A DNA stretch of 64,000 nt. It comes from Pedobacter ginsengisoli. GTDB taxonomy: Bacteria > Bacteroidota > Bacteroidia > Sphingobacteriales > Sphingobacteriaceae. The stretch's first letter is position 1. Every line of letters begins with the position of its first letter. Under the pieces are notes generated by a model. The model saw only the letters and a list, made by a program, of their open reading frames with translations, was not told the origin of the DNA and made no database searches. The translations under genes were made by a program, and so were the position numbers. The DNA lies in contig NZ_JASSYX010000002.1 of assembly GCF_030244015.1 (NCBI RefSeq), positions 496,001 to 560,000 on the forward strand, read 5' to 3'. Shown in pieces: positions 49,037-58,644 of the stretch.

Positions 49037-52000
49037 ATGTATAGAAATTTTACTAAAATTTTTTGTATGCCTTCGGGCAGCAAACAACTGTTCCTTGTGG
49101 TGGGGAATTATCGTCCGGCAGGAGGCGTAAGGAGATACCTCAGGGAGCTAAATATAGGTTTAGCGATGAAGATAACTACTATTCTATTGATCGTTAGTAT
49201 TGTACAGGCAAGTGCTTCCTCCTTTGCACAGAAGGTAAGTATAAACCAAAAAAACATTTCCCTGGAGGAGGCTTTTAAGCAAATCCACTCGCAATCCGGT
49301 TATGACATTTTGTATGATGTAGACCTCTTGAAGGACAAACCATTGATCACTTTAAGCATAAAGCAGGTCTCTGTAGACGAAGCTATGAATGCAGCTTTAA
49401 GGAACCAGGCGCTGACCTATGCCGTGAAGGGCCTGACAATCATTCTTCAAAAAAAAGCAATACCCCTTTTTATGGGTGGGCCGGCCGGCCGGCTCGTCTA
49501 TATTGATGTAACGGGTCGTGTTACCGATAAGAACGGGGCACCAATACCGGGAGTAACCGTTACCGTTAAGAACCGTAGCGCAGCGACCTCAACCAATACA
49601 GATGGAAAATTTGCGATCAGCGCAGACCAGGGAGAGATCCTGGTCTTCAGAATGCTCGGTTTCATCGGCCAGGAGATCACGGTGGGTGCTCAGGCCATCA
49701 TCAACGTTACTTTGGAAGAATTCAGTTCAGGATTGGATGAGGTAGTGGTGATCGGTTACGGTACACAAAAGAAAAGAGACCTGACCGGTGCGGTATCCTC
49801 TGTCAAGACAGAGGACCTTGTCATATCTTCAGGTCCGGAGATTGGAAATATGCTGAAAGGTAAGGTGGCAGGTCTAACGATCCGGCAGAACAGTGCCCAG
49901 CCGGGTGGCGGAGTAGATATCCAGGTAAGGGGATTTGGATCGGATCAAACCGGTAATATGCCACTGTATGTTGTCGACGGGTTTCCAATATCAGATTTAC
50001 AGCAACCAGATGAAGCTACTAACAAATACAGACCAGGTTCTCAGAGTATCCTGAATTCTTTTAACCCGAACGACATTGAGTCCATTGAGGTGCTGAAAGA
50101 TGCCAGCTCAACCGCTATTTATGGCTCACGTGCCGCTAATGGCGTAATCCTGATTACCACCAAAAGAGGTGCTGAGGGGAAAACCAAAGTAGATTATTCA
50201 AACAACTTCACCATACAGCAATACAATGATTCATTTGATGTACTCCCTTTAAATGAATGGATGCAGGTAAGAAATGAAGCAGGCAAAGAGCAATGGGAGT
50301 TTGACAATGGCGTAATCCCCTATGGCACCAGGACCTTAGCTGATGCACTGGCGAATCCGGTAAATGGCTTATACAAGAATTTATATACTCAAAACGCCAT
50401 TAACAATGTTGGCAAGGGAACAGACTGGCTGGAGCTGGTAACGCGTAACGGATTTACCCAGCAACACAACCTGTCAACCTCAGGAGGTTCCAGAACTACC
50501 AAATACCTGCTTTCCGGTAATTATTACGACCAGGATGGCATTATTAAAAATTCAGGTTTTAAAAGATTCTCCCTAAGGGCCAATGTGGATCAGGAGATCA
50601 GTAAATACATTAAACTGGGTGTAAACCTCACTACCAGCAGGATAGACAACAACAACAGTCAGCTTGGCGGAGAGCAGTTTGAAAACTCAGGTATCATCAG
50701 GGCAGCCATCCAACAGGGACCGCATATACAGGCCATCGATGAAGATGGCAATTATCCGCTCAATCCGCAATTGGCACTGCAGCCCAATCCTTATTCTTTG
50801 TTGACCATTTCAGACAAGGGAAGGATTGAACGTATGCTGTTGAACTCGTTTGTTGACATTACACCACTTCAGGGGCTGGTAGTAAGGCTAAAAGCTGGTA
50901 TGGACAGGGGACTGACCAAAAGACAAAGCTATATACCCAATACAACATTAGCCGGAGCTTTGGAAGGCGGGAGAGCCTATATAGGAAGTGCAGATAATGA
51001 TGATTACCTGCTGGAAGCTACGGCCAACTATACAAAAACACTAGGCACCGATCATAAGTTTGAGGTGCTTGCCGGTGTATCTCAACAGAAGACCATTAAA
51101 AGGTTTAGTAACAGTTCAAGCACGGGATATATTACAGATGCATTTCTTTGGAATAATTTGGGTGCAGGTACCAATCCGTTAGCACCAGGTTCATCTTCCA
51201 GTGAAGTGATGATTGCTTCTTACTTTGGCAGACTGAACTACAACTACAAAGGCAGGTATCTGTTTACCTTCACTACCCGTACAGATGGATCGAGTGTGTT
51301 TGCTGTAAACAACAAATGGGGTACTTTCCCATCGGCTGCTGTGGCATGGAACGTTGCGGAAGAGCCGTTCTTTAAAGGGCTTAAAAATGTAGTTTCCCAA
51401 TTTAAAATCAGGTTAGGCTATGGGCAAACCGGTAAGGCGAGTATCAATACCGATGCATTTGCTGCTTACGGTACCTATCCGGCCTGGTTGTCTGGCGATG
51501 ATCAACGTTTAATAGGCGTATCGCTTTCCAGACTTGAAAATCCTGATCTGAAATGGGAAACTACTACCGGTGCAAACTTTGGTATTGATTATTCCATTTT
51601 AGATGGCAAAGTTGAAGGATCATTTGAGTTGTTTAATAATGAGGTGTCGGATCTTTTGGCTTATAAAGACCTGAACTCTTATCACGACGTTAACAGTGTC
51701 ATTTATAATGTTGGTACCACCAGGAGTAAAGGATTTGAATTTAGCATTACAACCCGAAACATCAGGACAAATAATTTTCAATGGAAAACAACCTTTAATA
51801 TCTCCAGATACAAAGACAACTGGAAAGAAAGAGCACCGGACTGGAAGCCGCGGGTTTATCAAAGCGATACCGATCCAATCCGGGCGGTATACAGCAGGGT
51901 TTCTGATGGGATCTTGCAGATCGGCGAAACAGTACCCGTGTCGCAGCCAGAATTGAAGCCGGGGATGATCAAGATAAAAGACATCAACGGATATGTAAGG

Positions 52001-52585
52001 GATGCCAATAACAATCCGGCAGTGGATGCAAACGGCCGGTTCTTAAGGACAGGTACTCCTGATGGAATCATTGACGATGCCGATACCAGGCTGGTTGGTA
52101 CATCTGACCCGAGTATGATGGCCGGCATCACCAATATCCTTTCTTACAAGAGATTCAGTCTTAATTTTGATTTTAATGGTTTGTTTGGCCGCTCAATGGC
52201 AGATCCTAACTACGTCACCTACGGCTTTAGTGCATACGGTGTTTACTCAAACGGTTACAACGCACTCAGAACAGTGAGAGACAGATGGACACCGCAAAAC
52301 CCATCCACGACAACACCCAGTTCTTTCTGGGGATTTTCTCCATATGGTGTAGGAGACTTCTTCACGCAGGAAGCCTGGTTTGTAAGGCTGCAGAACGTTT
52401 CGCTTGGCTATAATTTGCCTACCAGATGGACCAGAGGGGCTTTCTCATCTATCAGGGCACATGTTGATGCGCAAAATCTTTTTGTCATTACACCCTACAA
52501 AGGAGTAGACCCTGAAACCGATTCTTACACAGCAGCTTATCCCAACATCCGCACCTTTACGGCTGGTCTGAACTTCACATTTTAG
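49037..52585 (+). CDS. SusC/RagA-type TonB-dependent transporter with STN signalling domain
   Basis: The 1,182-residue protein begins with a 43-residue basic extension (MYRNFTKIF...), common in STN-type SusC proteins of this group, before the signal peptide core (44-65, MKITTILLIV...SSFAQ). An STN domain (about 66-118; ISLEEAFKQIHSQSGYDILYD) follows, then a carboxypeptidase-regulatory-like domain (about 157-235; VTGRVTDKNGAPIPGVTV), the plug (EVVVIGYGTQKKRDLTGAVSSV onward, to about 375) and the barrel. The STN domain contacts FecR in the periplasm and reports ligand binding to the ECF factor, matching the genes just upstream. Its SusD partner starts 23 bp downstream. The substrate is unknown, because the operon has no glycoside hydrolase. 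Confidence 0.95.
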   Translation: MYRNFTKIFCMPSGSKQLFLVVGNYRPAGGVRRYLRELNIGLAMKITTILLIVSIVQASASSFAQKVSINQKNISLEEAFKQIHSQSGYDILYDVDLLKDKPLITLSIKQVSVDEAMNAALRNQALTYAVKGLTIILQKKAIPLFMGGPAGRLVYIDVTGRVTDKNGAPIPGVTVTVKNRSAATSTNTDGKFAISADQGEILVFRMLGFIGQEITVGAQAIINVTLEEFSSGLDEVVVIGYGTQKKRDLTGAVSSVKTEDLVISSGPEIGNMLKGKVAGLTIRQNSAQPGGGVDIQVRGFGSDQTGNMPLYVVDGFPISDLQQPDEATNKYRPGSQSILNSFNPNDIESIEVLKDASSTAIYGSRAANGVILITTKRGAEGKTKVDYSNNFTIQQYNDSFDVLPLNEWMQVRNEAGKEQWEFDNGVIPYGTRTLADALANPVNGLYKNLYTQNAINNVGKGTDWLELVTRNGFTQQHNLSTSGGSRTTKYLLSGNYYDQDGIIKNSGFKRFSLRANVDQEISKYIKLGVNLTTSRIDNNNSQLGGEQFENSGIIRAAIQQGPHIQAIDEDGNYPLNPQLALQPNPYSLLTISDKGRIERMLLNSFVDITPLQGLVVRLKAGMDRGLTKRQSYIPNTTLAGALEGGRAYIGSADNDDYLLEATANYTKTLGTDHKFEVLAGVSQQKTIKRFSNSSSTGYITDAFLWNNLGAGTNPLAPGSSSSEVMIASYFGRLNYNYKGRYLFTFTTRTDGSSVFAVNNKWGTFPSAAVAWNVAEEPFFKGLKNVVSQFKIRLGYGQTGKASINTDAFAAYGTYPAWLSGDDQRLIGVSLSRLENPDLKWETTTGANFGIDYSILDGKVEGSFELFNNEVSDLLAYKDLNSYHDVNSVIYNVGTTRSKGFEFSITTRNIRTNNFQWKTTFNISRYKDNWKERAPDWKPRVYQSDTDPIRAVYSRVSDGILQIGETVPVSQPELKPGMIKIKDINGYVRDANNNPAVDANGRFLRTGTPDGIIDDADTRLVGTSDPSMMAGITNILSYKRFSLNFDFNGLFGRSMADPNYVTYGFSAYGVYSNGYNALRTVRDRWTPQNPSTTTPSSFWGFSPYGVGDFFTQEAWFVRLQNVSLGYNLPTRWTRGAFSSIRAHVDAQNLFVITPYKGVDPETDSYTAAYPNIRTFTAGLNFTF

Positions 52586-52608
52586 CAGCACGATTAAAAG
52601 ACATAAAA

Positions 52609-54072
52609 ATGAAAAGAAAAACATTATTATTCCTGTCAATAGTGCTGCTACTGGGTAGCTGCACCAAAGACCTGGTACCTCTGGACTATTCAGAGATCAA
52701 TCCAAGTATTTTTCCTAAAAGCGCAGCAGATTTAGAGGCTATGGTAAATGCCGCTTACCATCCTGTTCGAGGGTCGTATAGCGACGGCATTTTTTCTACT
52801 TCCGAAAAAGGGGTGATGTACATCAGCGATGCGACCACCGAAACACTTTATGGCACTTATGGCGATCAGCAGATTGCTACTTTACACAATTACAGGCCAG
52901 AAAATACAGCCTTTACTCACTATTACGACGATTACAACAACAAAATCAGCCGGATGACGACCACGATAGATCTTATTCAGAATTCAACTGTAGGAGATGA
53001 TTTGAAAAGAAGGGCAATAGCGGAAGTACGCTGTGCAAGAGGACTACTGGCGTATACCTTATTCGACCTGTATGGCCCGCTTGTCATTGCACCGCTCGAG
53101 CTCCTGAAAAACCCCTTAAAAGAAGAACCTCTTGCGCGGTTAACGAACCAGGAGACTGTAGATTTTATCACTGCCGATCTTGTAGCTGCTGCCGCCGACC
53201 TTCCGGGTCCGGCCGAGGCAGAATACGGCAGATTCAATAAAGCGCTGGCTAAAATGCTATTGATCCGGCTGAACCTTCACGAGAAGAAATGGGCCAATGT
53301 AATTACCCTGGCCAACGAGATCATCGCCTACAACAAGTATATCCTTGATCCGGACTATGTGGGGATATGGGATCTTGAAGGTGCTAAAAACAGTAAAGAA
53401 GTGATCTGGGCCATTCCGTGTGATTATGCCGGTACAAGTGAAAACCAATGGCAGCTGATGGTGCTTCCTGCTGTATTTTCACCTAAAGGTGGATTTGGGA
53501 CCATTCAAAGTACCTGGTATTTCTATGATTCATTTGAAGACAATGATAAAAGGAGAACCATGCTGATCTCCGAATTCACCGGGACAGATGGTATTTCTTA
53601 CAGCAGGGCTAACCCGGGGACGCTCATCAATTTCGGGCCGATCCCGCTGAAAATGAACCAGGATGCAACAAGAACAACCGGTGTATCGACCGTGGATATC
53701 GTCATGTACCGCTACGCAGATGTTTTATTGTCTAAAGCGGAAGCGCTGGCAAACCAGTCAGCCCCGACACAGGAAGCTATGGATCTGGTCAATATGGTAC
53801 GAAGAAGGGCCGGACTCGAAGATAAGGTACTTTCTGGTTACACCAGTCTTGCCGCATTTAACGACCTGATCCTGACAGAAAGAAGTCATGAGTTCTGGTG
53901 TGAAAATGGCCAGTACAGGGCAGACCTGATCCGGATGGGCAAATTTGTGTCCCGCACACAGGAAGTTAAGAATTCGACCTATACCGCACCTTACAAAGTA
54001 TTGTTCCCATTTTCTCCTGCAAGGATTGCTGAAGGAAAAGGCAAATTCATACAGAACGCCGGATATAACTAA
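52609..54072 (+). CDS. SusD/RagB-type lipoprotein (second locus)
   Basis: The 487-residue lipoprotein has its signal ending in LLGSC (Cys18), followed by TKDLVPLDYSEINPS. SusD features include the helix pair AEVRCARGLLAYTLFDLYGPL (about 140-160) and the C-terminal YRYADVLLSKAEALANQ and ERSHEFWCENGQYRADLIRMG. It is shorter than the SusD of the mannose locus. It pairs with the SusC encoded 23 bp upstream and lies at the cell surface as its lid. The four genes from susC to the PKD lipoprotein are separated by 23-31 bp and probably form one transcript. Confidence 0.93.
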   Translation: MKRKTLLFLSIVLLLGSCTKDLVPLDYSEINPSIFPKSAADLEAMVNAAYHPVRGSYSDGIFSTSEKGVMYISDATTETLYGTYGDQQIATLHNYRPENTAFTHYYDDYNNKISRMTTTIDLIQNSTVGDDLKRRAIAEVRCARGLLAYTLFDLYGPLVIAPLELLKNPLKEEPLARLTNQETVDFITADLVAAAADLPGPAEAEYGRFNKALAKMLLIRLNLHEKKWANVITLANEIIAYNKYILDPDYVGIWDLEGAKNSKEVIWAIPCDYAGTSENQWQLMVLPAVFSPKGGFGTIQSTWYFYDSFEDNDKRRTMLISEFTGTDGISYSRANPGTLINFGPIPLKMNQDATRTTGVSTVDIVMYRYADVLLSKAEALANQSAPTQEAMDLVNMVRRRAGLEDKVLSGYTSLAAFNDLILTERSHEFWCENGQYRADLIRMGKFVSRTQEVKNSTYTAPYKVLFPFSPARIAEGKGKFIQNAGYN

Positions 54073-54103
54073 AACGGGCAGAAACTTAAAATAAAAGAAA
54101 GCA

Positions 54104-55486
54104 ATGAAGCAGGAAAAAAGTCTTAGCAGATGGCTAAGGAACGGGACGTGGACCGTTTTGTTATTCAGTATTGCATTTGCATGTTCAAAAAGTAAAGCAA
54201 AGGAAGCCGAAGTGCAGCCCGAACAGGGGATTAAATATGAACTCTCCACAGAGCTGTTTCCAAATCCGGAGAGAGGTTTTGCCAGGACATTTACAGTTCA
54301 GTCCGGAGGCGTGCCAATGAGCCTGGCACAGCTGAACACATTGCGCGGGCAGAACATTTCACTTGTCGTTCGGGTGTTCTATTTTAATTCCTATAAAGAC
54401 AAGCCCCTGGATGCACCGGAGCTGAGCCTGATCCAGACAGATCTGGATAACCTGAGGACAGCCGGATTAAAAGGGGTGATCCGTTTTGCCTATACCGATC
54501 AGATGACCGGAACAGATGCGTCACTGGAGATTGTGCAGCAGCACCTGGATCAGCTAAAACCAATTTTTGAAGCCAACAAAGATGTAATCGCATTTGTACA
54601 GGCAGGGTTTATTGGCGCATGGGGAGAATGGCACAACTCCAGCAACGGGCTAGCAACGGTCCAAAATCAAAAGCTCGTTCTGGAAAAGCTGCTCAGTGTA
54701 TTGCCAAAGGAGATCATGGTACAAGTGAGAACGCCCGGCCAGAAACAAGGGGTATTTAATACCACTGCAGCCCTTACAAAAGCCCAGGGATATTCCGGCG
54801 AAAATATAGCCAGGGTAGGACACCATAATGATTGTTTTTTGTCAAGCACAGACGACTACGGAACCTATAACAACGTCGTTGCAGAAAAACAGTACATCAG
54901 CAATGACGCCCTGTATGTCCCGGTAGGCGGCGAAACCTGCCCTCCTCTGGCGGGGTTTTCACCAAATTGCCTGGAAGGCAGAACACAGATGAAATTGCTG
55001 AAATGGAGCTACATCAACATCGACTACTACCAGCCGACAATCAATGCCTGGAAAGCCTCAGGATGTTTTGAAGAGTTTCAGCGCAGCCTTGGCTATCGGT
55101 TCTCTATGGTAAGCGCTGTGCTGCCTGCAGCAGCAAGTGGCAGCCTAAAGCTGAACGTGCAGCTCATTAATAACGGGTACGCACCGCTGTACAATAAAAA
55201 GATCATCAGTTTGGTCCTGAAAAATAAGGCAACAAGCGTTTTCCACACGGTTCCCGTTACCCGCGACCTGCGCGAATGCAAACCTTCAGAGACGATCACA
55301 TTGGATGAGACCGTTAGCCTGGCAGGAATTCCTGCCGGAGATTATTCGCTTTACCTCAGGATAGCTGATCAGGCCCCAAGTCTGAAGGACCGGCTGGAAT
55401 ATGCGTTAAGGCTTGCCAATACAGGTACCTGGGTAACGGAAAACGGAGGCATGAACGACCTCAAATCAAGTTTAAAAATCAATTGA
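54104..55486 (+). CDS. Lipoprotein with DUF4874 and DUF4832 domains
   Basis: The 460-residue lipoprotein has Cys27 in AFAC. Its N-terminal half (about 45-225) matches the DUF4874 pattern: PNPERGFARTFT, VVRVFYFNSYKDKPL, GVIRFAYTDQ and FIGAWGEWHNSS, which looks like a TIM-barrel glycosidase-like fold with a Trp-Gly-Glu-Trp turn. The C-terminal half (about 260-450) matches DUF4832, ending in a beta-sandwich. No activity is established for these families to my knowledge. The Glu in GEWH is a plausible catalytic residue, but that is inference. As the third gene of the second locus it may be the enzyme that processes the ligand of this SusC/SusD pair. Confidence 0.85.
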   Translation: MKQEKSLSRWLRNGTWTVLLFSIAFACSKSKAKEAEVQPEQGIKYELSTELFPNPERGFARTFTVQSGGVPMSLAQLNTLRGQNISLVVRVFYFNSYKDKPLDAPELSLIQTDLDNLRTAGLKGVIRFAYTDQMTGTDASLEIVQQHLDQLKPIFEANKDVIAFVQAGFIGAWGEWHNSSNGLATVQNQKLVLEKLLSVLPKEIMVQVRTPGQKQGVFNTTAALTKAQGYSGENIARVGHHNDCFLSSTDDYGTYNNVVAEKQYISNDALYVPVGGETCPPLAGFSPNCLEGRTQMKLLKWSYINIDYYQPTINAWKASGCFEEFQRSLGYRFSMVSAVLPAAASGSLKLNVQLINNGYAPLYNKKIISLVLKNKATSVFHTVPVTRDLRECKPSETITLDETVSLAGIPAGDYSLYLRIADQAPSLKDRLEYALRLANTGTWVTENGGMNDLKSSLKIN

Positions 55487-55511
55487 TTAACCGAATATTA
55501 AATCATATAAG

Positions 55512-56369
55512 ATGAAAAATAGCATTGTTTTAGTGTATTGCATCCTGATTGCACTGCTAACCAGCAGTGCCTGTAAAAAGGATGACGAAGGCAGCGGCAC
55601 AAAAGCTGTATTTAGTTATGTGGCTGATGGCTATAAAGTGAATTTTACCAATTTCTCGACAAACGCAACCGAATTCGTCTGGGACTTTGGTGATGGCAGC
55701 AATGAAAGCTCCAACAAAAAATCCCCGCAGCATATTTTTAAAAGCAAAGGCAATTTCCTGGTTTCTTTAACAGCCAAAAGCGGATCTTTGACGAGTACCT
55801 TCATCGACACAGTAAGTGTCGTGGGGCCCAATATCAAGATCGATGGTGACTTTACCGATTGGGAATACGTAAGTTATTCACATACCAATGCACCGGGTAC
55901 CGGAGGAAATTTGCAGGCCATCAAAACCTTTGCCTCGCCGACCCACCTCAATTTTTACCTGGAAGGAGGAGCGGACATGAAGATGGAGATCCTGGACCTG
56001 TATCTTGACGCAGACAACAACACCGCCACCGGTTTCAGTACCTGGCAATATCCGGCAGGATCGGGTGCGGAATTCTTATTTGAAGGCAGCTTTGTGGGTG
56101 GCTGGGGAGATATGTATGTGCATTCGGGGCCCGCTGCAGCGTTTAACTTTTCTCCGGTAAGCAGCTTCGCGAATGAACTCAGTTACTCTGCGATCAAAAC
56201 CGTATCGGGAAAAAAGGTGATTGAATTTTCCATCAAGAAAGAAAAGCTAGGTGCGATAAGAAACTTTGTGAACTACTCGATTACAGAACTTACATCCGGA
56301 TGGACTGATGTTGGAAGTATCCCCGTAAGCCAGACACCTGCATCTGCTTATGGTAAAATACAACTCTAA
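55512..56369 (+). CDS. PKD-domain surface lipoprotein
   Basis: The 285-residue lipoprotein has Cys21 in SSAC. A PKD domain follows (about 30-110) with VWDFGDGSNESS and HIFKSKGNFLVSLTA. The remaining roughly 170 residues start with IKIDGDFTDWEYV and contain LDLYLDADNNTATGF, which resembles the carbohydrate-binding beta-sandwich (CBM9-like) found in other Bacteroidota surface proteins. It has no catalytic motif and is probably the glycan-binding lipoprotein of this locus. It lies 25 bp after the DUF4832 gene. A gap of 126 bp separates it from the sugar dehydrogenase gene, which may have its own promoter. Confidence 0.82.
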   Translation: MKNSIVLVYCILIALLTSSACKKDDEGSGTKAVFSYVADGYKVNFTNFSTNATEFVWDFGDGSNESSNKKSPQHIFKSKGNFLVSLTAKSGSLTSTFIDTVSVVGPNIKIDGDFTDWEYVSYSHTNAPGTGGNLQAIKTFASPTHLNFYLEGGADMKMEILDLYLDADNNTATGFSTWQYPAGSGAEFLFEGSFVGGWGDMYVHSGPAAAFNFSPVSSFANELSYSAIKTVSGKKVIEFSIKKEKLGAIRNFVNYSITELTSGWTDVGSIPVSQTPASAYGKIQL

Positions 56370-56495
56370 GCCTTTGCCAGCCGCTATGCCAACCGCGCCA
56401 AACAGATTTTTATCTAACATTTATGTGATTAATGTTTTTTACAAAACATTAATGATAAATTGCAGGTGTATAACACAATAGAAATTAATTGATAC

Positions 56496-57617
56496 ATGTA
56501 TAAGATGAAAAGAGTTTGCTTCTTCCTGATGCTCGCATCCGGACTCACATTTTCCCTGGCCAGGGCACAGGATGCCGCTAAATCCGACGTTACGATAGAA
56601 AAACTATACGAGGGCAATGGCCTGAAAAATCCATGGGGCATGGTCTGGCTGCCTGACGGCCGCTTACTGATCACTGATCGCTCCGGTGAAATACTGGTGT
56701 TTAAGAACAATAAATTTACAGGGGAAAAACTTGCAGGTGTACCTAAAGTAGTTGCCAAAGGGCAGGGTGGACTGATGGACATCAAATTGCATCCCGATTA
56801 TAAAAAGAATGGCTGGATCTACATCACCTTTTCAAAACCGGTAGGCGATCTTGCTTCCACTGCAGTGGTCAGGTTCAAACTGAAAGGCAACCAGATCGTT
56901 GACAAGCAGGATATTTTTGAAGCCAAACCAGCGCTTAAAGCAGACTTCCACTTTGGAAGCAGAGTGGTCTTTGACAAAGACAAATACCTGTTTGTAAGTG
57001 TGGGCGAAAGAGGAACACAGCCAAAGGTTTGGGAGCTGGACAATGACCATGGCAAAATTCACCGTATTTTTGACGATGGACGTGTACCGACAGATAACCC
57101 CTTTGTAGGAAAAGAAGGTGCACATGGTTCCATTTGGACCTACGGTCACCGCAATCCCCAGGGAATGGTTTACGACGCGGTCAATGACAGGATATGGGCA
57201 GTGGAACACGGGCCTAAAGGCGGAGATGAGCTGAACCTCATCGAAAAAGGCAAAAACTATGGCTGGCCTAAGGCATCCTACGGGATCAACTATGATGGTA
57301 CCATCTTGACACCAGACAAAGAACTGCCGGGAGTAGAAAATCCCAAACACTATTGGGTGCCCTCCATCGGTCCATGCGGTTTGAGCATTGTGACCGGGGA
57401 TAAGTACCCGGGATGGAAAGGCAATCTGCTGGTCAGCGCACTCGCATTTTCCCTGCTCAATAAAGTTACCCTTGATGGCACAGCATTTAAATCCGAAGAA
57501 AGGCTGTTTCAGGGCACAGGCCGTTTCAGGTATGCCACAGAAGGTCCGGATGGCTATATCTATGCGCTGACCGAAGGCGCAACAGGTACATTGCTGAAAC
57601 TGGTTCCTAAGAAATAA
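56496..57617 (+). CDS. Soluble PQQ-dependent sugar dehydrogenase-like protein (GSDH family)
   Basis: The 373-residue protein has a signal peptide (1-24, ending ARAQ) and a six-bladed beta-propeller typical of soluble glucose/aldose sugar dehydrogenases: NPWGMVWLPDGRLLITDR, GQGGLMDIKLHP, HFGSRVVFDKDKYLFVSVGERG, GHRNPQGMVYD, EHGPKGGDELNLIEKGKNYGWP and the terminal RYATEGPDGYIYALTEG. The calcium and PQQ-binding motifs appear intact. It would oxidise sugars in the periplasm if PQQ is available; the organism may have to take up PQQ, which is not seen here. It ends in a clear terminator. The family also contains members with other substrates, so the sugar is unspecified. Confidence 0.88.
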   Translation: MYKMKRVCFFLMLASGLTFSLARAQDAAKSDVTIEKLYEGNGLKNPWGMVWLPDGRLLITDRSGEILVFKNNKFTGEKLAGVPKVVAKGQGGLMDIKLHPDYKKNGWIYITFSKPVGDLASTAVVRFKLKGNQIVDKQDIFEAKPALKADFHFGSRVVFDKDKYLFVSVGERGTQPKVWELDNDHGKIHRIFDDGRVPTDNPFVGKEGAHGSIWTYGHRNPQGMVYDAVNDRIWAVEHGPKGGDELNLIEKGKNYGWPKASYGINYDGTILTPDKELPGVENPKHYWVPSIGPCGLSIVTGDKYPGWKGNLLVSALAFSLLNKVTLDGTAFKSEERLFQGTGRFRYATEGPDGYIYALTEGATGTLLKLVPKK

Positions 57618-57637
57618 GCTGGCTGAAAAGCCATTTA

Positions 57638-57675
57638 AAACCCCGCGGGGCCGATAAGGCTTCCTGGGTTTTTTT
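57638..57675 (+). terminator. Rho-independent terminator of the sugar dehydrogenase gene
   Basis: AAACCC (57638-57643) pairs with GGGTTT (57666-57671) around an inner GGGGCC/GGCTTC stem. Seven T follow from 57669. It lies 20 bp after the stop codon. Confidence 0.75.
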
Positions 57676-57769
57676 ATACCCGCTCAAACCCGTAAATTAG
57701 AATTTCAATATTTTTTAATCTCCTGGTGATATTTGGTTTAAAACCGGCACATATTAATAAAAGCTCAAG

Positions 57770-58333
57770 ATGAACCCAATGATCGTTGACGAAAAACAGC
57801 AGCCTGACAGAGAAGCCATGTTTATGTCGCTTTATCTGGAATCCTTTCCGGCCATTGCCAGGCACATTAGCAAAATGGGCGGCAGCTTTGAAGAAGCAAA
57901 GGATGTATTCCAGGATGCACTGGTAATCTATTATGAAAAGACCAGACTGGACAAATTGGTGCTGAAACAAGGAGAAATGGCCTACCTGTTTGGTATAGCC
58001 AGGTACCTTTGGAACAAGCGTTATAAAGAAAACAGCAAAGAAGTTTCCCTGGATCAGCTGGATGACAGTCTGGATGAAACCTCAGGTCTTGCCGATCCGC
58101 CATATGAAGAAGTATCCTCCGTCAGATTGCTGGGATTGCTGGCCAGGGCAGGAGAAAAATGCATGCGGTTGCTGAGCGCATTTTATTATGAAAATCTGGA
58201 CATGGAAACTTTAGCCATACGCTTTGGCTTTTCGGGAGCACGATCAGCAACAGCACAAAAGTTCAAATGCCTGGAAAAAGTGAAAGAAACAGTCAGACAA
58301 AGAGCCCTGCAATATGAAGACATCATTGAATGA
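57770..58333 (+). CDS. ECF-type sigma factor (ClpP-linked)
   Basis: The 187-residue protein has sigma region 2 (MFMSLYLESFPAIARHISKMGGSFEEAKDVFQDALVIYYEK) and region 4 (MRLLSAFYYENLDMETLAIRFGFSGARSATAQKFKCLEKVKE) with a helix-turn-helix. It is distinct from the SusC-linked sigma factor at 46817: the region 4 recognition helix is SGARSATAQKFKCLEKV. The next gene starts 20 bp before this one ends, so the two are translationally coupled. A ClpP paralogue follows. This suggests a stress or proteolysis circuit rather than nutrient uptake. Its target promoters cannot be recognised from this window. Confidence 0.88.
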   Translation: MNPMIVDEKQQPDREAMFMSLYLESFPAIARHISKMGGSFEEAKDVFQDALVIYYEKTRLDKLVLKQGEMAYLFGIARYLWNKRYKENSKEVSLDQLDDSLDETSGLADPPYEEVSSVRLLGLLARAGEKCMRLLSAFYYENLDMETLAIRFGFSGARSATAQKFKCLEKVKETVRQRALQYEDIIE

Positions 58334-58586
58334 CACCCGTCTGATCGAAGCGCACTTGCTGGGCAAAGCAACGGCAGAAGAGCGCGTACTGTTTGAAGCC
58401 AGGCTGATTTTACAGCCTGATTTAAAGCAAAGTATGTACTGGCAGCAGAAGACCTGTCACTTAGTGAAGCTATACGGAAGACAGCAGCTCAAAAAAGAAA
58501 TAGAACAGGCACACCAAAAGCTGTTTTCTTCCGCAACGCCACATCAGTCGTTCAGACAGAAGATCCTGAGGCTGTTTAACAGATAA
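58314..58586 (+). CDS. Small anti-sigma-like protein
   Basis: The 90-residue protein begins at 58314, overlapping the end of the sigma gene by 20 bp. TRLIEAHLLGKATAEERVLFEARLILQPDLKQ resembles the N-terminal helices of anti-sigma factors and related FecR N termini. The remainder is a basic helix (YGRQQLKKEIEQAHQKLF). There is no membrane segment and only one cysteine, so it is neither a ZAS zinc protein nor a FecR-type transmembrane protein. It may be a soluble partner of the sigma factor. The function is inferred only from the overlap and the N-terminal resemblance. Confidence 0.7.
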   Translation: MKTSLNDTRLIEAHLLGKATAEERVLFEARLILQPDLKQSMYWQQKTCHLVKLYGRQQLKKEIEQAHQKLFSSATPHQSFRQKILRLFNR

Positions 58587-58644
58587 AAACCCCATTTAAT
58601 TTAATAACCCGGTCAATACCCCTAAAAGAGGTACAGGCAATACT

